From contig NZ_JAAXYO010000154.1 of the NCBI RefSeq assembly GCF_018854015.1, positions 73,722 to 137,721 of the forward strand: DNA of 64,000 nt, given 5' to 3'. The notes beneath the pieces are model-generated. The model had not been told where the DNA came from. It saw nothing but the letters and a program-made list of their open reading frames with translations, and made no database searches. A program made the position numbers and the translations under genes. Source of the stretch: Igneacidithiobacillus copahuensis. Lineage in GTDB: Bacteria; Pseudomonadota; Gammaproteobacteria; Acidithiobacillales; Acidithiobacillaceae. Shown piece after piece: positions 60,036-64,000 of the stretch; the stretch's first letter is position 1, and each line of letters starts with the position of its first letter.

Positions 60036-60665
60036 TCAAGTCGCTACCATCCGCTTTTTAAAAATTGCCCCGTAATGGTAGGGCGGCAGTTCGGCCAGTT
60101 CTTCCAGTTCGAAACCAGCCGGATCGACGACCGCACAGGTTTGCTCCGGGGACATGCGTAGCTCTGTACGAGGCCCACGGGGTTGGCCTAAAACGGGTGT
60201 TTCTTCGCGTGGAAGCGGATACCAATTGACGATAATGAAACGACCGCCGGGTTTCAGCACCTGGACCACTTCCCGCGCCAAAACGGTCGGTTTGGCGACG
60301 CCATGGAACGTATTGGCCATGAGCACACAATCCACGGGATACGTCACCAGTTGGCTGAGGGTCATTGCATCCCCTTCTATCCAGAGGCAATTCGTGCAAT
60401 TGGCACAAACCCTTCGGGATTCGGCTAACATGGCGGGATCCAGATCGAAGCCGATGGCTCGGCCGGGCGCCACTAAGCGCGCCAAAGGCGCGGTAAAGTG
60501 GCCATCGCCGCAGCAGAGATCAACGACCTCCAACCCTGGACCGATGCCGAGCGCGCGCAACATCCCCTCGGGATCTGGCCATAAGGCATGCCACCAATCG
60601 GAATCGGGCATGGCGGTCGCTGGGAAAAAGGCTTCTTCTTTCATCATCTGCATGGTCATCCCCAA
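60036..60665 (-). CDS. SAM-dependent class I methyltransferase
   Basis: This 209-residue protein has motif I VVDLCCGDGHFTAPLA, the acidic residue ending the second strand in GFDLDPAML, and LKPGGRFIIVNWYP (motif III region). It resembles UbiE/Ubi-type methyltransferases, with no clue to the substrate. Several Met codons lie at the start (60665, 60659, 60653), so the exact start is uncertain. It follows the SHOCT-domain gene in an operon led by an ArsR regulator. Confidence 0.8.
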   Translation of the reverse strand: MGMTMQMMKEEAFFPATAMPDSDWWHALWPDPEGMLRALGIGPGLEVVDLCCGDGHFTAPLARLVAPGRAIGFDLDPAMLAESRRVCANCTNCLWIEGDAMTLSQLVTYPVDCVLMANTFHGVAKPTVLAREVVQVLKPGGRFIIVNWYPLPREETPVLGQPRGPRTELRMSPEQTCAVVDPAGFELEELAELPPYHYGAIFKKRMVAT

Positions 60666-60674
60666 AGGTGTTCA

Positions 60675-60923
60675 TTACTCCAGATCTCTACGCATCCGCT
60701 CCCACTCCTCGCGGCTGATTTCCCCGCGCGCGTAGCGACTGTCGAGAATGGCCCGAGCATCCTCGCCACGGGTAGCATGCCTATGGCCGCCAAATCCTCC
60801 ACAAGAGGTTCCCATACCGCCCCGCAGGAAGAGCACCACCAGCAGAATGCACAGCAGGAAAAACAAAAAAGGAAAAATCATCATCCAAGGTCCCCAACCC
60901 CATCCGCCATATCCCCACATCAT
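60675..60923 (-). CDS. SHOCT-domain small membrane protein
   Basis: This 82-residue protein has a Trp/Gly-rich start, one membrane segment (PWMMIFPFLFFLLCILLVVLFLRGG) and a C-terminal SHOCT motif (AILDSRYARGEISREEWERMRRDLE). Such proteins are often small membrane partners in metal-resistance operons. Its ATG overlaps the stop of the ArsR gene (ATGA). Confidence 0.8.
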   Translation of the reverse strand: MMWGYGGWGWGPWMMIFPFLFFLLCILLVVLFLRGGMGTSCGGFGGHRHATRGEDARAILDSRYARGEISREEWERMRRDLE

Positions 60924-61297
60924 ATCGTCTCCTGTACATGGATCGCGGCCATCTCGGGACCGGACATGAGCGCTAATGGTGAATGTTGATTACTGTCACT
61001 TTCTATGTTCCGCGTATTCAGCCAAACCTTGAGATCCCGCAGGATGCGCAACAGTTCCGGGTCTGCCAGGCAGTAGTAGATAAAGCTCCCCCGTCGTTCC
61101 GCCCGCACCAGGCCGGCTTCCCGCAATACCCGCAGATGGAAGGACACCAAGGTCTGCGAAAGACCGCTGGCGGCAATGATGTCGGTCACTGGGCGGCACT
61201 CTAACCCCAGGTCGCAAAGGATGTGCAAACGATTAGGCTCGGCCAGCGCCTTCAGAGCTGGATATAGGGATTCAGGCATTTGTCTAAGGCTCGTCAT
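60920..61297 (-). CDS. ArsR/SmtB-family regulator
   Basis: This 125-residue winged-helix protein has the core SLYPALKALAEPNRLHILCDLG, ASGLSQTLVSFHLRVLREAGLVRAERRGSFIYYCL. The C-terminal tail (about 30 residues, including a His) is longer than usual. It heads an operon with the SHOCT and methyltransferase genes. It is divergent from the CadC-like gene; the AT-rich stretch between them (about 61300-61345) contains a repeated TTTATAT and is a likely shared control region. Confidence 0.82.
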   Translation of the reverse strand: MTSLRQMPESLYPALKALAEPNRLHILCDLGLECRPVTDIIAASGLSQTLVSFHLRVLREAGLVRAERRGSFIYYCLADPELLRILRDLKVWLNTRNIESDSNQHSPLALMSGPEMAAIHVQETI

Positions 61298-61385
61298 GGA
61301 GAAACATTAACCATAATTTATATGTGTAATTATTTATATACCCTGGGGATTGATCCCTGTCAAGCCTCTTCGTCCCCAGGAAAAT

Positions 61386-61414
61386 TTGACTTCATTGCGG
61401 TTTCTCGTTATGGT
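61386..61414 (+). promoter_or_regulatory. Promoter of the CadC-like gene
   Basis: TTGACT and TATGGT are separated by 17 nt. Transcription would begin near 61421, four bases before the ATG at 61425, so the message may be leaderless. Confidence 0.6.
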
Positions 61415-61424
61415 TTCAATAGAA

Positions 61425-61805
61425 ATGATAAATACAACTTCTGCTGATCCCAAATGCCGCGTCCGCTGCTTTGCTCCTGACAAAGTGGCGTTGGCGCGTG
61501 CAGCGCTGGAACAAGAGGAGGAAACGATCCTAACCCTCGCCCGGATGTATGAAATGCTGGGCAATCGCACGCGCTTGCGGATCCTCCTGGCGCTGGCACG
61601 GCAAGAACTATGCGTGTGCGATGTGGCACATGTGCTGGGCCTCAGCATTGCGGCTACATCGCACCAGCTTCGCTCCATGCACGATCGAGGATGGCTGGTG
61701 ATGCGCAATGACGGCAAGATGGTGTATTACCGCCTAGGGTCGACGGCCTTCCGCGAGGCATTGCAGCAGGGGCAGGATTACTTAGAGGCGCAGGTCGCCT
61801 CTTGA
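61425..61805 (+). CDS. CadC/SmtB-type metal-sensing regulator
   Basis: The 126-residue form from 61425 begins MINTTSADPKCRVRCF and has ELCVCDVAHVLGLSIAATSHQLRSMHDRGWL. The Cys pairs (about residues 11, 15, 63 and 65) match the CadC cadmium/lead sensing site. CadC-type repressors release DNA on metal binding. It is followed 97 nt later by the ArsP-like permease, its probable target. No ribosome site is visible, consistent with a leaderless start; longer frames from 61350 or 61410 are alternatives. Confidence 0.8.
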   Translation: MINTTSADPKCRVRCFAPDKVALARAALEQEEETILTLARMYEMLGNRTRLRILLALARQELCVCDVAHVLGLSIAATSHQLRSMHDRGWLVMRNDGKMVYYRLGSTAFREALQQGQDYLEAQVAS

Positions 61806-61902
61806 ACGATCCCCTAATTTTTTGCCTCGATATTTCGATGTTTCCGATAATACCAGAATTTGCCGTTGACCACAGGCTGAGAAAGAAGGGGGTCAGGAAA
61901 AC

Positions 61903-62910
61903 ATGTTCATGACATGGGGGTTGGAATGGCTTCGGACAGCGCTGGATTACACCGTCAAGTTTGCTGAGGTGGCGTTCTTCGGCTTTTTCTTCGCGGGGGT
62001 CCTGCAGACAGTGGTCCGCCCAGCTCTGATCACACGTTATCTCACCGGAAGCCTCTGGCGAGCGAATCTGATCGGTGCGACCGTTGGGTTTTTGACTCCG
62101 CTCTGTTGCTGCACGGCCATTCCCACTGCTCTATCGTTGTGGCGCACGGGCAGCCGTCCAGGCCCCGCCTGCGCCTTTCTGATTGCTACCCCTTGGTTCA
62201 ACTGGTATGCCCTGGTGGCTCTCTGGGTGTTCCTGGGTTGGCGGGTAGCAATCGTGGTGGCCGGCTCTGCCGTGTTGACCGCCTTCATGGCGGGAGTGGT
62301 GATCGATCTCCTGAGCAGGCATGGAGCACCTGCGCTGTCGCCATCCTCAGCATTCAACGCACCCATTCCCGCGTTCACAACCGCGCCGATTCCTGCTCTG
62401 GTAAAAGAAGCTACCTGCTGTTCTGTCGGAGAAAATTGCGGCACGACACTGCCATTGGATGACGACCAGCGGTTTTTCGACTTCTCCGAACCGGCAAAAA
62501 AATGGCGAATAGCTTGGCGCACGACCTGGGGACTAGTTCGGGAATTACTACCATGGATCGCCGCAGGCATATTGCTGGGAGCAGCCGTCAAAATCCTGCT
62601 TCCGGGCGACTGGGTCCATCACTATCTGGGAGGTCACGGCTGGCTGGTGCCGGCGGCAGCCTTGGGAATTGCCTCTCTCCTATACACCGATAGCCTGGGC
62701 TCACTACCCATGATCAGCGCTTTGCTGGGCAAAGGCTTGGGCGTCGGTAGCGCCATGATTCTTCTGGTAGCCGGTGTGGGAACCAATATTTCCACACTCG
62801 GTCCTGTTGCCAGAGAGATGGGCATTCTGGTCGCCGTCGTCTACGCTGCCGCCGTTGTCCTGATGACCTTCGCTCTTGGACTTCTCTGGAACGGCATATC
62901 TCCCTTATAA
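61903..62910 (+). CDS. ArsP/SO_0444-like metal efflux permease
   Basis: This 335-residue protein has two sets of membrane segments and the family motif TPLCCCTAIPTALSLWRTGSRPG near residue 65. A cytosolic loop with ATCCSVGENCGTT (about residues 168-180) adds metal-binding cysteines. Relatives export organoarsenicals (ArsP) or copper/zinc (SO_0444 family). AGGAAAAC precedes the ATG. Regulation by the CadC-like protein upstream is likely. Confidence 0.82.
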   Translation: MFMTWGLEWLRTALDYTVKFAEVAFFGFFFAGVLQTVVRPALITRYLTGSLWRANLIGATVGFLTPLCCCTAIPTALSLWRTGSRPGPACAFLIATPWFNWYALVALWVFLGWRVAIVVAGSAVLTAFMAGVVIDLLSRHGAPALSPSSAFNAPIPAFTTAPIPALVKEATCCSVGENCGTTLPLDDDQRFFDFSEPAKKWRIAWRTTWGLVRELLPWIAAGILLGAAVKILLPGDWVHHYLGGHGWLVPAAALGIASLLYTDSLGSLPMISALLGKGLGVGSAMILLVAGVGTNISTLGPVAREMGILVAVVYAAAVVLMTFALGLLWNGISPL

Positions 62911-63160
62911 CGCCTCGTTCGTGACCGTTCATGGATTGATGCCAATAACATGCCGAATAACTTGGGGTAGAGGTGGGTAAGATTGGAACAACGGATACGT
63001 TTAATATGCGCTAGCGCCATCAGGTTGGTCGCACAAGCCTTTCTGCAATAACCAATCATAGGGTTGCGCTCTTCTCTCTGGGCTTTATCTCCTATCTTAG
63101 CTAATGCTGCCACGCTCCCGCAAATCTGGCGGTAGACTTGTTTATTTTTGAGCCTCTAGT
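62911..63160. other. Intergenic region with no feature recognised
   Basis: No convincing gene, terminator or repeat is seen between the permease and the transposase-like fragment. Confidence 0.5.
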
Positions 63161-63162
63161 CG

Positions 63163-63435
63163 CTAATGTGGCATTATCAAAATGACGAAATAATATAGGT
63201 GCCATGAAATCCCATCCTCAAATCGCGGCAAGCCCGGTATGTGAAATCCCCTGCTTCGACCAGGAGAACGGTGGGTTCGGTAGTGGCCCGGATTGTGCAG
63301 ACCGGCAGCGCTGCGCGTGCGAATGGTGGTAAAGAGTTCGATCAGGTCCACAGATACTTTCAGCACCCAGGCTCCGGCATGGCGAATGACTCTTCCAGGG
63401 ATCTGAAACACCCGCAAGCCGCACGGTGGCGACAC
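63163..63435 (-). pseudogene. Decayed transposase-like C-terminal fragment
   Basis: The frame includes LRVFQIPGRVIRHAGAWVLKVSVDLIELFTTIRTR, which resembles the C-terminal end of IS1380-type transposases. It is joined to the broken HigA gene at about 63.51 kb. Family assignment is uncertain. Confidence 0.4.
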
Positions 63436-63512
63436 GATGCCCCTGCAGCCATCGCCACCAGCGGCGGCAAGGGCTGCGACAGGGCGGCAGGGTATCCAGC
63501 AAGGGTGGGAGG

Positions 63513-63823
63513 CTGCGGATCATTGACAGCGTCAGCGGACGCTTGCGATTCAGCACTTCGTAAACGCGGTTGCTCTTGCCGATAATCGGCTCAAGATCTT
63601 TGACGGACAGGCCGCTTTGATCCATCCGAAATTTAATGGCCTCCACCGGATCAGGCTCAGCGATGGGGACATGTCTGGCCTCGTAGGCCTGCACCAATGT
63701 GACCAGGATGTCCAGACGATCACCATCGGGCGTACCAAGATCAGGATCGGAGTCCATCAAGACAGAGATCTCTTTGAGAGTGGCCTTGTAGTCTGCTTCG
63801 GTGTGGATAGGGCGGATGTCCAT
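63513..63823 (-). pseudogene. Truncated HigA-type antitoxin
   Basis: The frame starts MDIRPIHTEADYKATLKEISVLMDSD with GGAGGAAAGT upstream and continues through a HTH (FRMDQSGLSVKDLEPIIGKSNRVYEVLNRKRPLTLSMIRSL). The family then normally ends in a short GLGIP-like tail, but here the sequence changes into unrelated reading at about 63.51 kb, where the transposase-like fragment begins. About 100 residues remain, perhaps enough to bind DNA. Confidence 0.75.
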
Positions 63824-63827
63824 ACTT

Positions 63828-63888
63828 TCCTCCGTGGCCAATCAGGCCATTTCAACGGTTTCTACGTCCACTGCGTCGTATTCCTTAC
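63828..63888 (-). pseudogene. HigB toxin C-terminal remnant
   Basis: Just upstream of HigA the minus strand reads GKEYDAVDVETVEMA and then a stop, matching the last residues of HigB-type toxins. A stop lies about five codons before it, so the rest of the toxin is gone. The palindrome at 63899-63945 lies directly beyond. Confidence 0.55.
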
Positions 63889-63898
63889 CGCGCAGAGG

Positions 63899-63945
63899 AA
63901 GCTATACCAGATTTCAACGTCGGACGTTGTTTTATGGTATAGCTT
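63899..63945. repeat. 47-bp nested palindrome
   Basis: Outer arms AAGCTATACCA/TGGTATAGCTT (11 bp) and inner arms CAACGTC/GACGTTG (7 bp) are both perfect and symmetric about base 922 of the 63-kb block, with 5-nt spacers. It may be the old higBA operator, an insertion-sequence end or a recombination site. Confidence 0.75.
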
Positions 63946-64000
63946 TTGCTGTGAGCAGAAGAGTGAATCCGGCAGGGAATTGGTGCCGTTGGTGCCCAAT

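Noticed and set aside
1..64000. tRNA, rRNA or complete insertion sequences
   Set aside because: None could be supported by reading; only transposase fragments at 48.2 kb and 63.2-63.4 kb were seen.

Overview
The window looks like the transfer, partition and maintenance region of a large conjugative plasmid or integrative element (about 1-48 kb), joined through a degraded ISL3-type insertion sequence to a chromosome-like or cargo region (about 48-64 kb). No rRNA, tRNA or other taxonomic marker is present. The gene content suggests a proteobacterium with active sulfur and metal stress physiology: DsbD with two DsbC/G-like proteins, DsrE, OsmC, a persulfide-dioxygenase-like hydrolase, several ArsR/SmtB regulators and an ArsP-like permease. 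An acidophilic sulfur oxidiser such as Acidithiobacillus would fit, but this is inference.

Element, left to right. At 1-12.7 kb is the 3' part of one enormous gene: more than 4,200 residues with an N6-adenine methylase NPPF motif, an SF2/SNF2 helicase, two similar Rossmann-like modules, and a C-terminal PD-(D/E)XK nuclease-like motif. It is a large polyvalent protein related in plan to phage P1 DarB. At 12.7-17.1 kb are two small proteins, a TrbN-like lytic transglycosylase, DotM/TrbA and the coupling ATPase DotL/TrbC. At 17-23 kb are a convergent coiled-coil protein, a 1,275-residue protein and small genes. At 23-28 kb are exported proteins and DotA/TraY. At 28-38 kb are accessory and regulatory genes: HNH and DUF559 nucleases, a UvrD-like helicase, two phage antirepressor-like proteins, an AT-rich insert, a VapBC pair, a zinc-finger/TOPRIM primase and DotD/TraH. 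The minus-strand operon at 42.8-38.2 kb runs DotC/TraI, DotB/TraJ, IcmT/TraK, a ParR-like protein, a ParM/StbA-like actin and a membrane-anchored coiled-coil protein. The secretion genes are therefore of the IncI (Dot/Icm, MPF-I) type, with DotG, DotH, DotI and DotO outside this window. At 42.9-43.2 kb, upstream of this operon, hexamer arrays coincide with a strand-composition switch and form a candidate origin or centromere. At 43.6-48.1 kb are a tyrosine recombinase, a Lon-like AAA+ ATPase and a superinfection-immunity-like membrane protein.

Two sequence families tie the element together. One is a 12-13 bp motif, TTTGCGGCACCA, found 12 times, nine of them 32-46 nt before start codons of element genes. 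The other is a set of short GC-rich repeats inserted in frame in many genes and read in different frames, so they behave as DNA-level elements.

The region at 48-64 kb holds an EamA transporter lacking its start codon, Lnt, the thiol-disulfide genes, a probable sulfane-sulfur operon (hydrolase, Cys-rich ArsR, MFS), a DsrE and an OsmC protein, a second ArsR operon, a CadC-like regulator with an ArsP-like permease, and a decayed HigBA/transposase scar with a perfect-arm 47-bp palindrome.
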